Position numbers and translations under genes: made by a program
From: Burkholderia oklahomensis C6786
GTDB lineage: Bacteria > Pseudomonadota > Gammaproteobacteria > Burkholderiales > Burkholderiaceae
Reading direction: 5' to 3'
DNA length: 64,000 nucleotides
Assembly (NCBI RefSeq): GCF_000959365.1
Contig: NZ_CP009556.1
Location: 2,356,001-2,420,000 of the forward strand
The notes under the pieces: generated by a model
What the model was told of the DNA's origin: nothing
The model's database searches: none
Seen by the model: only the letters and a program-made list of their open reading frames with translations
In this document: piece by piece, positions 47,094 through 56,639 of the stretch
Numbering within the stretch: position 1 is the first letter of the stretch
How the letters are laid out: each line of letters begins with the position of its first letter

Positions 47094-48296
47094 TCAGACG
47101 CCGCTCGCGATCACCGCGCCGAACGCATCCGCGACGATCCCGACGTTCGCCTCGTTCAACCCGGCGACGCACATCCGGCCCGAGCGCAGCACGTACACGC
47201 CGTGCTGCTCGCGCAGGCACTCGACCTGCGTTTCGGTCAGGCCCGTGTACGTGAACATCCCGCGCTGCTTCACGTAGCGCGACAGCGCCTCGCCCTGCAC
47301 GTGCGCGCGCAGGCCGTCGTGGATCGCGCTGCGCATCTTCGCGATGCGCCGGCACATCGCCGCGAGCTCTTCTTCCCATTGCGTGCGCAACGCGGGCGTC
47401 GTCAGCACCTGCGCGACGATCTTCGCGCCGTAGGTCGGCGGATTGCTGTAGTTTGAGCGCACCGCGCCCGCCAGTTGGCCCAGCACGCGCTCGGCCGCCG
47501 CCGCGTCGTCGCAGATCACCGACAGCCCGCCGACGCGCTCGCCGTACAGCGAGAAGTTCTTCGAGAACGAGTTCGCGACGAATGCCGGCACGCCGCGGCG
47601 CGCGAGCTCGCGGATCGCGAACGCGTCGGCCGCGAGGCCCGCGCCGAAACCCTGGTACGCCATGTCGACGAACGGCAGAAGCTCGCGCGCCTGCAATACG
47701 TCGATCAGCTTCAGCCACTGCGCGTCGTCGAGGTCGACGCCCGTCGGGTTGTGGCAGCACGCGTGCAGCAGCACGACGCTCTTCTTCGGCAGCGCGTCGA
47801 TCGCGGCCAGCATCGCGTCGAACTTCAGGCCGCCCGTCGCCTCGTCGTAGTACGGGTACGTGTTGACCGTGAAGCCCGCGCGCTCGAAGATGAACCGATG
47901 GTTCTCCCAGCTCGGATCGCTGATCCACACCTGCGAGCCCGGGAAGTAGCGCTTGATGAAGTCCGCGCCGATCTTGAGCGCGCCCGATCCGCCGAGCGTC
48001 TGCACCGTCGCGATGCGCCCGTCCGCGCGCGCGTCGCTGTCCTCGCCGAACACGGTCGCCTGCACCGCGTCGCGATACGACGCGAGCCCCGTCATCGGCA
48101 GATACGGCTTCGGACCGGACTCGCGCTGCACGGCGGCCTCGGCCTCGCGCACGGCGCCCATCACGGGGATCCTGCCGTCGTCGTCGAAATAGATGCCGAT
48201 GCTCAGGTTGACCTTGCGCGTGCGCGGGTCTTTCTGAAAGTTCTCGTTCAGCGTGAGAATCGGATCGCCGGGGTATGCATCGATATGTTCAAACAT
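47094..48296 (-). CDS. tyrB: aromatic/aspartate aminotransferase
   Basis: 400 residues, class I PLP aminotransferase of the AspC/TyrB type. NENFQKDPRTRKVNLSIGIY is near the start, LHACCHNPTGVDLDDAQW contains the substrate/PLP Asn-Pro-Thr-Gly, and VANSFSKNFSLYGERVGGLS contains the PLP lysine. It transfers the amino group between aromatic amino acids or aspartate and 2-oxoglutarate. Downstream of a permease for aromatic amino acids and close to an Lrp regulator, so the aromatic role is favoured. 32 nt after the permease stop. Confidence 0.88.
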   Translation of the reverse strand: MFEHIDAYPGDPILTLNENFQKDPRTRKVNLSIGIYFDDDGRIPVMGAVREAEAAVQRESGPKPYLPMTGLASYRDAVQATVFGEDSDARADGRIATVQTLGGSGALKIGADFIKRYFPGSQVWISDPSWENHRFIFERAGFTVNTYPYYDEATGGLKFDAMLAAIDALPKKSVVLLHACCHNPTGVDLDDAQWLKLIDVLQARELLPFVDMAYQGFGAGLAADAFAIRELARRGVPAFVANSFSKNFSLYGERVGGLSVICDDAAAAERVLGQLAGAVRSNYSNPPTYGAKIVAQVLTTPALRTQWEEELAAMCRRIAKMRSAIHDGLRAHVQGEALSRYVKQRGMFTYTGLTETQVECLREQHGVYVLRSGRMCVAGLNEANVGIVADAFGAVIASGV

Positions 48297-48328
48297 GGCG
48301 GTTTCTGCTGGATGAAGAAAAATCGGGG

Positions 48329-49720
48329 TCAACGGGCCGAGACGCCGTCGCCGAGCGTATAGCCGGCGCCGCGCTGGCGGAACCGGTAACCGATCGCGAG
48401 CACCGCGAGCCACACCGGGATCAGGTAGACCGACAGGCGCAGATCCGGCGTCCGGAACATGACGACGAGGATGGCCGCCATGAATGCGAGACAGAGATAG
48501 TTCGTCAGCGGGTAGCCGAGGCTCTTGAAGCGCGTCTCCTCGCCCGCCGCGCGTTTCGACTGGCGGAACCGCAAGTGGATCACGCTGATCATCGCCCAGT
48601 TGATGATGATCGCCGATACGACGAGTCCCATCAACAGTTCAAACGCCTTGCCCGGCATGAAATAGTTGATCACCACACACAGCGCGGTCGCGAACGCGGA
48701 CGCGCCGAGCGCCGCGATCGGGATGCCGCGCCCGTTCACGCGCGCGAGCGCCTGCGGCGCGTTGCCCTGCTGCGCGAGGCCGTACAGCATCCGGCTGTTG
48801 CAGTAGACGCAGCTGTTGTAGACCGACAGCGCGGCCGTCAGCACGACGACGTTCAGCACGTTCGCGGCGAGGTCGCTCGACAGCGCGTGGAAGATCAGCA
48901 CGAACGGGCTGCCGCCCGCCACGACCTTCTGCCACGGATACAGCGACAGCAGCACGCCGAGCGCACCGATGTAGAAGATCAGGATGCGGTAGATCACCTG
49001 GTTCGTCGCGCGCGGGATGCTGTGCGACGGATCGTCGGCCTCGGCGGCCGTGATGCCGACGAGTTCGAGCCCGCCGAACGAGAACATGATGACCGCCATT
49101 GCCATCGCGAGGCCGCCGATGCCGTTCGGGAAGAAGCCGCCGTGCTGCCACAGGTTCGCGACGCCGGCGTCCGGGCCCGCGTGGCCCGACAGCAGCAGAT
49201 AGCCGCCGAAGCCGATCATTCCGATGATCGCGGCGACCTTGATGATCGAGAACCAGAATTCGGTCTCGCCATACGACTTGACGCTCGCGAGGTTGACCGC
49301 GTTGATCGCGACGAAGAACACGAGCGCGGAGATCCAGGTCGGCACGCCCGGCCACCAGTATTGAACGTAGATGCCGACCGCGGACAGCTCGGCCATGCTG
49401 ACGAGCACATACAGCACCCAGTAGTTCCAGCCGGACAGGAAGCCCGTGAAGTGCCCGCAGTATCTGTTCGCGAAATAGCTGAACGAGCCGGCGACGGGCT
49501 CGTCGACGACCATCTCGCCCAGCTGCCGCATGATGAAGAACGCGACGATGCCCGCGACCGCGTAGCCGAGCAGCACCGACGGCCCCGCCATCCGAATCGT
49601 CTGAGCAATGCCGAGGAAGAGCCCCGTGCCGATCGCGCCGCCTAGCGCGATCAGCTGGATATGGCGGTTCTTCAGCCCCCGCTTGAGTCCGTGTCCGTCG
49701 TTGTCCTGATCCGAAACCAT
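48329..49720 (-). CDS. APC-family amino acid permease (aromatic type)
   Basis: 463 residues, twelve hydrophobic segments. AAT-family signatures: GLKNRHIQLIALGGAIGTGL at the start, AGPSVLLGYAVAGIVAFFIM, and FSFGGLELVGITAAEADDP in helix 6. Closest in character to AroP/PheP/ProY-type proton symporters. Forms an operon with the aminotransferase and is divergent from the Lrp gene. Confidence 0.9.
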   Translation of the reverse strand: MVSDQDNDGHGLKRGLKNRHIQLIALGGAIGTGLFLGIAQTIRMAGPSVLLGYAVAGIVAFFIMRQLGEMVVDEPVAGSFSYFANRYCGHFTGFLSGWNYWVLYVLVSMAELSAVGIYVQYWWPGVPTWISALVFFVAINAVNLASVKSYGETEFWFSIIKVAAIIGMIGFGGYLLLSGHAGPDAGVANLWQHGGFFPNGIGGLAMAMAVIMFSFGGLELVGITAAEADDPSHSIPRATNQVIYRILIFYIGALGVLLSLYPWQKVVAGGSPFVLIFHALSSDLAANVLNVVVLTAALSVYNSCVYCNSRMLYGLAQQGNAPQALARVNGRGIPIAALGASAFATALCVVINYFMPGKAFELLMGLVVSAIIINWAMISVIHLRFRQSKRAAGEETRFKSLGYPLTNYLCLAFMAAILVVMFRTPDLRLSVYLIPVWLAVLAIGYRFRQRGAGYTLGDGVSAR

Positions 49721-50048
49721 GTCTTCTCCGTCTCATCCGCCCTTCTTGGAGGCGGCGCGCCTTCGGGCCGGCCCGGGCGCCGTGTACTTTTCCGGCCGCC
49801 GTCGTGATTCGTCACGACGGACGGCCGGGCTGGGGATGCCGAATTCTCGCGCGGCGTGCGTCGCCTTGCATCGAGCAGGAAAGGCCGCCGACCCGCTCCT
49901 GCCCGCGCGCACCGATTTTCTTTGATCTCGCGCAAAAATCGGCGCTCAGTTTATCGCCGGCGGGATGAAATGGGGTTTCGTAAGCCCTTCATGCAAACCC
50001 TACATTATGAGATAAGATTGCATCCAGGAGACAGTTGAGGAAACAAAA

Positions 50049-50516
50049 ATGCAAGATCCGCTACTCGATCGCATCGATCGCCATCTGCTCGACATCCTGC
50101 AGGAACACGGCCGCATCTCCAACCTGGAACTGGCCAAGGAAGTCGGGCTGTCGCCCGCGCAGACGCTGCGGCGGCATCGCCGGCTCGAGGAGATCGGCGC
50201 GATCAAGCGCTACGAGACCCGGCTCGACGCCGGCACGCTCGGCTTCGGCGTCACCGCGTTCGTCCAGGTGACGATGGAGCGCGGCCACATCCGCGACTTG
50301 TCGACGTTCCAGAAGCTCGTCTCCGAGCTCGCGCAGATTCAGGAGTGTTTTTCCGTCACGGGCGACATCGACTACGTGCTGAAGGTGGTCGCCGCGGATC
50401 TGAAGGGCCTGTCGACGTTCCTGCTCGACACGCTGATGCGCATTCCCGGCGTGAGCGGCGTGCATTCGAGCGTGTGCCTCGACGAAATCAAGTGCACGAG
50501 TGCGATGCCGCTGTAG
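50049..50516 (+). CDS. Lrp/AsnC-family transcriptional regulator
   Basis: 155 residues. N-terminal helix-turn-helix (LDRIDRHLLDILQEHGRISN, LAKEVGLSPAQTLRRHRRLE) and a C-terminal RAM ligand-binding domain (ECFSVTGDIDYVLKVVAADL). GAGG lies 9 nt before the ATG. Divergent from the amino acid permease by 328 nt, so it very likely regulates the permease-aminotransferase operon in response to an amino acid. Confidence 0.92.
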   Translation: MQDPLLDRIDRHLLDILQEHGRISNLELAKEVGLSPAQTLRRHRRLEEIGAIKRYETRLDAGTLGFGVTAFVQVTMERGHIRDLSTFQKLVSELAQIQECFSVTGDIDYVLKVVAADLKGLSTFLLDTLMRIPGVSGVHSSVCLDEIKCTSAMPL

Positions 50517-51529
50517 CGGCGCGGCAAGGGGCGAGAACACGCGCCGCGCTCGCGACGTGCGACGAACCGGGAACGGACGTGGTTCAGCCGACGAAACGCT
50601 CCGATTCGGCCGATAGGGCTGCGGCCGCCTCCCGCTGCGGGAAATGGTCACTGCGCGCACGCCGCCCGAGTCAGCGCCGAACTGTCGAACCATGCCGGCA
50701 TCGGGTCGTGATGGGCGCTCCTCGGCACGAGCACCGGCACCGGCAGGCTGCCTCTCGCACTCGGTTCCCGATCGATGCTGAATGGCCGTCGCATCCGCCG
50801 ACCTGATGCGCAATCCGCTCGCCTCGGCGAATACGCGCCTATGCCCGCTTCCCATTCGCATGGAAGAAAAATCCGTGGACGAGCGTGTAGCGCTCATGCC
50901 GAATCGATCCATCAACTCGCATCGTGATCCCGAATTTCATGGATGTTTCTGCACGTCGACGGTGTTATTTGTGAAGTTGCAACGCGATTAATTTCACATA
51001 TGCGCATCGGCTCGAACGCACCAGACGGATATCGGCGACTGTAAAAGAAGGACGCTGCGTCGAAGGCAATGGCGTTTCCGAGCGCATGCTTCGCCGCCGC
51101 TCGAGTTCGGTTTCGTCAAGCATGAATCCGAGCTTCTGACCGGCCTCATGCTCCCGGTTCGTCGCAGCGTACCTGTCAGTCCGGATCGGCGAGCGATCGG
51201 AAGCGCGCATCGAGCGTCCCTGCATGCCGGAGGCGAATCGAATGACGGCGACGTCATCGGATGCATAAGAAAAACCCATGCCGCCGCGTTTCGATTTCTT
51301 TATCGATTTGAAAACGGATATCGCATGTCCTAGGCTGTAAATGCACTCGACACTGGGGCATCTGGCCAGCTTCAACGCCTTTCTTCCAATAGACCTTTAC
51401 TGTTGATTCGCCAGATGTCGCCGAAGGCGACACAACGAGCCGGATTAATTACCAGTCATGCGCGTGGCTTACCGAATACTGAGTCATCGGATCCAGTCCT
51501 GAAAAATGGACTGCCAAGGACAATAAACG
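50517..51529. other. stretch without a supported gene
   Basis: About 1 kb between the Lrp gene and the QueA-like operon. A 136-codon minus-strand frame (50965-51375) has no recognisable domain. The last ~150 nt (51380-51529) should hold the operon promoter. Confidence 0.4.
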
Positions 51530-52594
51530 ATGAAAACCGACGATTTCGATTTCGGTCTCGATTGGAAAGCCATGCCGACCGACCCCGCCGAATTGCGCGG
51601 CAAGCGTCGCGACAGCGGCAGAATGATCGTGCTCGATCGCGCCGCGGCAACGATCGAGCATACGATTTTCGCCACCATTTCCGACCGTCTTCGACCGGGC
51701 GACCTCCTGGTGTTCAACGACAGCTACATGCTGTCGAACACGTTGCCGTTCCGGCATGGCAACGAGTCCGCACACGTGATCGTGTACGGTCAGGAGCCCG
51801 ACGGCACGAGCATCGTGGAACTCAGATCCTCCCAATCGCCGCGGCCCGGCCTCACGTTGACCGCCACGGACGACAGCCAGCTCAGTTGCACCTTGCTCTC
51901 GCCGGAGCCGAATCAGCTCTGGAGAGCGCGATTCGAACCCGCCGGGAAACTCGTCGGCGTCCTCGATCGCCGCGGATGGCGTTCGGACGAAACGATTCCT
52001 CTCAATCCGGTTTACTGGCGCACGCGGCCCGATGCATACCGCTCCGTGTACGCCAGGAAACCCGGCTCGTTGGAAATTCCGTCCGCGGGCCTGCACTTTT
52101 CCACCGACGTGTTAAGGCGGCTCGCCGACAAGGGCGTCGAATTCGCTTACATCACGCTGCATGTCGGAGCAACGGAGATCCTCGCGGTTCGCCATATCGA
52201 CGAGGACGAGGTCGAGCAGCACAAGGTCCGGCCGGAGTACTTCGAAGTCGGAGCCAAGGCCGCCGGTCAAATCAACCGGGCGCGAGCGGAAAGGCGCCGC
52301 ATCATCGCGATCGGCACGACAGCCATGCGAACGCTGGAGTCGCTTGCGGCTCATGGCGAGCCGGGCGCCGCCCTCCGGGCCCAGGCGGGATGGACCCAGC
52401 TCTATATCTATCCCGGATTCGAGTTCAAGATCGCGAACGGGCTGCTCACGAACCTCCATCGGCCGCGATCCAGCCACATCGTCCTGACCGCGGCTTTCGC
52501 GGGCAAGGATCTCGTCATGCGCGGCTACGCGGAGATTCTCGAGATGGGAGGATACGAATTCGACATGTTCGGCGACAGCATGCTGATCCTGTAA
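51530..52594 (+). CDS. divergent QueA-like S-adenosylmethionine ribosyltransferase-isomerase
   Basis: 354 residues, full length for QueA. Landmarks are kept but altered: LRPGDLLVFNDSYMLSNTLP (QueA NDTRV-PARL), SLEIPSAGLHFSTDVL (QueA PTAGLHFT), VEFAYITLHVGATEILAVRH (QueA HVGAGTF-PV), RRIIAIGTTAMRTLES, GLLTNLHRPRSSH (QueA LITNFHLPKST). QueA transfers and isomerises the ribosyl group of AdoMet onto preQ1 in tRNA. This copy is diverged at several active-site blocks and is the first gene of an operon with two flavoproteins, not with tgt, so its substrate is probably a small molecule (inference). Confidence 0.8.
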   Translation: MKTDDFDFGLDWKAMPTDPAELRGKRRDSGRMIVLDRAAATIEHTIFATISDRLRPGDLLVFNDSYMLSNTLPFRHGNESAHVIVYGQEPDGTSIVELRSSQSPRPGLTLTATDDSQLSCTLLSPEPNQLWRARFEPAGKLVGVLDRRGWRSDETIPLNPVYWRTRPDAYRSVYARKPGSLEIPSAGLHFSTDVLRRLADKGVEFAYITLHVGATEILAVRHIDEDEVEQHKVRPEYFEVGAKAAGQINRARAERRRIIAIGTTAMRTLESLAAHGEPGAALRAQAGWTQLYIYPGFEFKIANGLLTNLHRPRSSHIVLTAAFAGKDLVMRGYAEILEMGGYEFDMFGDSMLIL

Positions 52595-52598
52595 CGGC

Positions 52599-53903
52599 AT
52601 GGCGCCGTCGACGAGTGCCATGGAACGAGACAAGCGCATCGACACCGTCGTGATCGGTGCCGGTCATGCGGGGCTTTGCATGAGTTACGTCCTGCAGCGC
52701 GAGGGACGTGAGCACGTGGTGCTGGAGAAAGCGCGCGCGCTCGAACAATGGCGATCGGCGCGATGGGATTCGTTCAGAATCAATTCTCCGCTCGCCTATT
52801 CGAGGTTGATGGGACAGATCGATGGACTTCCCGGCACCCGGCAAAGCATCCCGCTAGAAGAAATGGTGCGGATGTGGGACGCATGCATCGCGCAGAGGCG
52901 CTTTCCCATCCGTGAGCGCTGCCGGGTCGGCTCGGTCGAGCGGATCGAAGGCGGGCGCTTCCGGGTCCACGTCGAAGGCGACGGTGGCCCGCGACGCTAC
53001 GACGCGCTGAACGTCGTCGCCGCGCCGGGCAATTACCAGTTCGTGAGAATCCCCGACTTCGCACGGCATCTGCGCACCGAAGTGCAGCAACTCCACGTCG
53101 GGACATATACGAACCCGTCGGCCGTGCAGGACGGCCCCGTGCTGGTGGTCGGCGGCGGTCAAACGGGCGTGCAGCTCAGCGAAGAATTGGCGGCGGCCGG
53201 CCGCCGCGTGTACTTGGCGACGTCGAGAGTCAAGGGAACCCCGCGCAGCTACCGCGGCGAGGACATCATGTTCTGGCTGGACCGAATCGGGCTCCTGACC
53301 GCCCTGAAGAGCGCATTCGCGCATCCTGCCGAGCGACACGATCAAATGCCCATCGTCGGCCATGATCATCCGATTTCTCACCATTCATTGGCTCGGCTCG
53401 GCGTTCAACTACTGGGGCGCCTGAGCGGCATCTCGCCGGACGGCGCGGTTGCGACGTTCGACGAGGATCTCCACGCCAACGTTGCATTTGCATCGCTGGG
53501 CTACCAGGCGCTGATCGATCGCATCGAGAACTGGATCGCAAACCGGGACGCAAACACGCACACACAGTATCCGCCGCCGACAGTCGAGCCGGCGTGGCAA
53601 CCGTATCCCCCGCTTCTCGCGTCTACCCCACCCACGAGCCTGACGCTGCGCGAGCATGGCATCCGTGCCGTCGTGTGGGCCACGGGCTGGCGCGCCGACT
53701 TGAGCTGGCTGCGGATCGACGAGGTGCGCCGGGCGCTGGACTCTCGCGGACTTCCGGCATCCTGCGAAACCCCCGTCGACGGTTTCTATTGGCTGGGCTT
53801 CCACGGCCTTCGGACGCAGTCATCGGGAACGGTGGCAGGATTCCACCTCGACGCGCCCTATATTGCCGCTCGGCTGCGATGCCGCGCCGAAACGCGATCA
53901 TGA
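52599..53903 (+). CDS. FMO-like NAD(P)/FAD oxidoreductase
   Basis: 434 residues, 4 nt after the QueA-like stop. Two Rossmann motifs: VVIGAGHAGLCMSYVL (FAD, ~17-32) and VLVVGGGQTGVQLSEELAAA (NADPH, ~181-200). WRSARWDSFRINSP and a C-terminal VVWATGWRADLSWLRIDE (the ATG motif) complete the pattern of FMO/Baeyer-Villiger-like single-component monooxygenases (PF13738). It probably hydroxylates a pathway intermediate at N, S or C. Its TGA overlaps the next ATG. Confidence 0.85.
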   Translation: MAPSTSAMERDKRIDTVVIGAGHAGLCMSYVLQREGREHVVLEKARALEQWRSARWDSFRINSPLAYSRLMGQIDGLPGTRQSIPLEEMVRMWDACIAQRRFPIRERCRVGSVERIEGGRFRVHVEGDGGPRRYDALNVVAAPGNYQFVRIPDFARHLRTEVQQLHVGTYTNPSAVQDGPVLVVGGGQTGVQLSEELAAAGRRVYLATSRVKGTPRSYRGEDIMFWLDRIGLLTALKSAFAHPAERHDQMPIVGHDHPISHHSLARLGVQLLGRLSGISPDGAVATFDEDLHANVAFASLGYQALIDRIENWIANRDANTHTQYPPPTVEPAWQPYPPLLASTPPTSLTLREHGIRAVVWATGWRADLSWLRIDEVRRALDSRGLPASCETPVDGFYWLGFHGLRTQSSGTVAGFHLDAPYIAARLRCRAETRS

Positions 53904-55117
53904 TGCACCACTACGAGCACGCAGTCGTCGGCAAGGGGCTCATCGGAGCCGCGACGCTGTGCTACCTCAGCGTCGCGTCCGAAAACGTCGCGGTCATCGG
54001 CGCCGACGAGCCCCTGGACGGGCGCGCACATCGAGGCCTCTTCTCCAGCCATCACGACGCGGGGCGGATTGCGACGCGGCTTTCTCGCGATCACGTCTGG
54101 GCAAGACTCGTCCATCGATCGATGGACGAGTACGCCCGTCTGGAACAGGTTGGCGGAGCGCGGTCCTACCGACCGCTCGGCATGCTCTATGTGGCACCGC
54201 TAGATGACCCGATCATGCAAGAGCGAGTCCGGCTCGCGCGCAACCTGAAGGTGGACCACGTCGAACTCGCAAGCGCGGCATGCGCCGGGCGACTATCGCC
54301 GCTCCGCTTTCCCACTGGCTTTCACGGCCTGCTCGAGCACGCGCCGGCCGGAATCTTCGGTCCGCTCGCGTTGCGGCACAACCACTTGACGATAGCCAAA
54401 GCCAACGGCGCGAGCGTCATTTGCGCCATCGTCACGGCAATCCGCAGGCGCGCCGCACACTGGGAGTTGAACACGGCCTGCGGCCGACGCTACACCGCGA
54501 ACAAGGTGCTGGTCAGTGCCGGCGCGTACTCCAACTGCTTCGATCTCCTGCCTCGCAAGCTCGATTTGCGCGTCAAGTCGGAGCACACAGTCCTCCTTCA
54601 GGTTTCCGGAGCCGAATCGGAGCGACTTCGAGCACTGCCTCCGATTAGCTACCGGATCGACTCGCGTTCGATTTCCGACGTCTATGTCGTCCCGCCGATG
54701 CTTTATCCGGACGGCAATCATTACCTCAAGCTCGGCGCCAACACGGACGCAGACATAATCCTGCCGAGCTTCGACGCGATTCAGCAATGGATGATCTCCG
54801 GCTCCGACGAGCCGCGATCGGACATGCGCGAGGCCATGTTTCATCTGCTGCCCGATCTCGACCTGCTTTCGGCTCGCGCAAAGCGCTGCCTCGTCACCTA
54901 CAGCGCGCACGGCAAGCCCTATATCGACGAGTTGGACGACGGGTTGTTCGTCGCGACGGCAGGCAACGGTGCGGCTGCCGCGTGTTCAGACACGCTCGGA
55001 CGCCTCGCCGCGGACCTCATGACAGGCCGCCCTTGGCCCGCCGGGTTCGAGCGTCGCGACTTTCAGCGGCGGTTTGCGGATTCGCACACGAGCCAAACCG
55101 CAAAAAATCGAGGATAG
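53900..55117 (+). CDS. DAO-type FAD-dependent oxidoreductase
   Basis: 405 residues, start overlapping the previous stop (ATGATG). The FAD motif GKGLIGAATLCYLS at 11-24 replaces the usual GxGxxG with an extra Lys. SSHHDAGRIATRLSRD, VSAGAYSNCFDLL and a C-terminal ATAGNGAAAACSDTLGRLAA follow, as in sarcosine/glycine oxidase-like D-amino-acid oxidases (PF01266). It should oxidise a C-N bond in a primary or secondary amine. Third gene of the operon. Confidence 0.82.
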   Translation: MMHHYEHAVVGKGLIGAATLCYLSVASENVAVIGADEPLDGRAHRGLFSSHHDAGRIATRLSRDHVWARLVHRSMDEYARLEQVGGARSYRPLGMLYVAPLDDPIMQERVRLARNLKVDHVELASAACAGRLSPLRFPTGFHGLLEHAPAGIFGPLALRHNHLTIAKANGASVICAIVTAIRRRAAHWELNTACGRRYTANKVLVSAGAYSNCFDLLPRKLDLRVKSEHTVLLQVSGAESERLRALPPISYRIDSRSISDVYVVPPMLYPDGNHYLKLGANTDADIILPSFDAIQQWMISGSDEPRSDMREAMFHLLPDLDLLSARAKRCLVTYSAHGKPYIDELDDGLFVATAGNGAAAACSDTLGRLAADLMTGRPWPAGFERRDFQRRFADSHTSQTAKNRG

Positions 55118-55122
55118 ACCAG

Positions 55123-56550
55123 ATGAGCGACTCGACGATCAGCACGAAAAGGCGCTGGCCGGCCCGAAACGTAGCGATTGCAGCAAGCCACGAACTGTTC
55201 TCTTCGCCCGAGGCGGCCCTTCGCGAGACGATCCGGGACCGCCTTCAACGCCGCATCGAAATCCTCACTCAACACAGCCTTGGCCGCAAATGGTGTCCGT
55301 ACGCGATCGAGAGTACGCGCTTGAACAGATCGATCGAAAGCGGCGTCGACGACATCAAGTTCCTTTACCCGGTGCTCGACAACATTCCGGTCGTGGTCCT
55401 GCCGCTGCTCAATTTCGCTCGCGCCGGAATCCGCATCTGCCTCTATGCGCCGCCCGAGGTCTGCCGTGTGGCGGAAGTCGTGCGCGATTACGTTGCTCAG
55501 ATTGGCTGGATCCGCGATTCATGCGATCTGATCACGGTGCAAGAGGACAAGAGCCGCATCTCTTTCTTCGACTCGTTCAAGCGCAGCACGGCCCCGCTTA
55601 TCGCCGCCGGCGCGGACGATGCGATCGTCTGGACAGCGGCCGATCTCGTCCTCGCGTACGACGTCTGGCCCTGGCTGCTCGAGCGCGATATCCACGACCA
55701 TGACCTCGTCGTCAACATGATCGCTCGCGAGTTGATCTTCCCGCCCGGGACCAACGAGTTCCTGCGGCTGGAATACTTCGACAGCCTGTCGCCCGTGGGG
55801 CAGACTCGCAGCCGCGAAGTCAGGCAGCCCGACATGCTCGTGTTCACGCAGCGAGGACGGGACGGACTGGCGAACCTGGACCGTATCCGCGGCCGGCCGG
55901 AGGCGGAACTCCTCGGCATTTTCCTGAAGACGTCGTGGCGCGGTCTGCTGAGCCGCAAGGCCGGCTCGGTGTTGCGCGCGATCCACTACGGCATCAAGCG
56001 CAAACGGTATTCGCTCCGGCCCGGCGACGGCATCTCGCAGAAGCACGCAAGCGCCTTCGCGTCGGTTTTCTTCGGCGTGGATACGCTGGTCAAGGGCGAA
56101 TGCGCGGATCCGTTCATCGTCAAGGACGCAGACGGCTTCGAAGAGATATTCGGCTACTATCGCACCCTGCTTCAGGGCGTCGTCGAAGCCGCAACGACCA
56201 AGGAAGAAGGCTACCGAAAGCTCGAAGCGTATTACCCGCACGCGGAGCATCTCTTTCGCCTGTCGAGCCGCCTGACCCCTCTTTGGTCCGAGATCCCCCT
56301 CTGGCGGCGGTGGCCGGAGTTCATCTGTGACAAGACATCGACCTACAACACTCGGCTCAAAATGGCGTTCAAGGAAGCTGGCGTCGACGACTCGACGATG
56401 CCGATCCCCGAATACTTCACGCGCGAAGGCGAATTCGTCTTTCACCCGCCGCCTCGGCATTCGAGCATTCCCAGCTCGCTCGCGTTCCTCACCGAAGTCT
56501 ATCGACCGCGCTATGAGCACGGCCGCCGGCAATGGCTCCAAGCCCGATGA
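55123..56550 (+). CDS. unknown protein with a GT-A / nucleotidyltransferase-like half
   Basis: 475 residues, 5 nt after the previous stop. I do not recognise the family. Residues ~75-200 read like a GT-A sugar-nucleotide fold: PVVVLPLLNFARAGIRICLY, VCRVAEVVRDYVAQIG, and an acidic AGADDAIVWTAADLVLAYDV where such enzymes bind metal-nucleotide. The C-terminal half is helical and Trp/Tyr-rich (PLWSEIPLWRRWPEFICDK). It could activate or transfer a sugar-like unit in the pathway; this is a fold-level guess. Confidence 0.5.
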   Translation: MSDSTISTKRRWPARNVAIAASHELFSSPEAALRETIRDRLQRRIEILTQHSLGRKWCPYAIESTRLNRSIESGVDDIKFLYPVLDNIPVVVLPLLNFARAGIRICLYAPPEVCRVAEVVRDYVAQIGWIRDSCDLITVQEDKSRISFFDSFKRSTAPLIAAGADDAIVWTAADLVLAYDVWPWLLERDIHDHDLVVNMIARELIFPPGTNEFLRLEYFDSLSPVGQTRSREVRQPDMLVFTQRGRDGLANLDRIRGRPEAELLGIFLKTSWRGLLSRKAGSVLRAIHYGIKRKRYSLRPGDGISQKHASAFASVFFGVDTLVKGECADPFIVKDADGFEEIFGYYRTLLQGVVEAATTKEEGYRKLEAYYPHAEHLFRLSSRLTPLWSEIPLWRRWPEFICDKTSTYNTRLKMAFKEAGVDDSTMPIPEYFTREGEFVFHPPPRHSSIPSSLAFLTEVYRPRYEHGRRQWLQAR

Positions 56551-56639
56551 TCCCGTAATGCCGTCCGACGGCCGGAGCATCGGGTCGGGTCGAGCCGTTG
56601 CGCTCCCCGAGCCGCCTCCGGGGCCGCCAGGCAAACCGC

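Noticed and set aside
48275..49645. 456-codon plus-strand open frame opposite the permease
   Set aside because: Highly charged Asp/Arg/His composition typical of an antisense frame of a membrane protein gene.
50965..51375. 136-codon minus-strand frame before the QueA-like operon
   Set aside because: No recognisable domain, no good start; not enough to call a gene.
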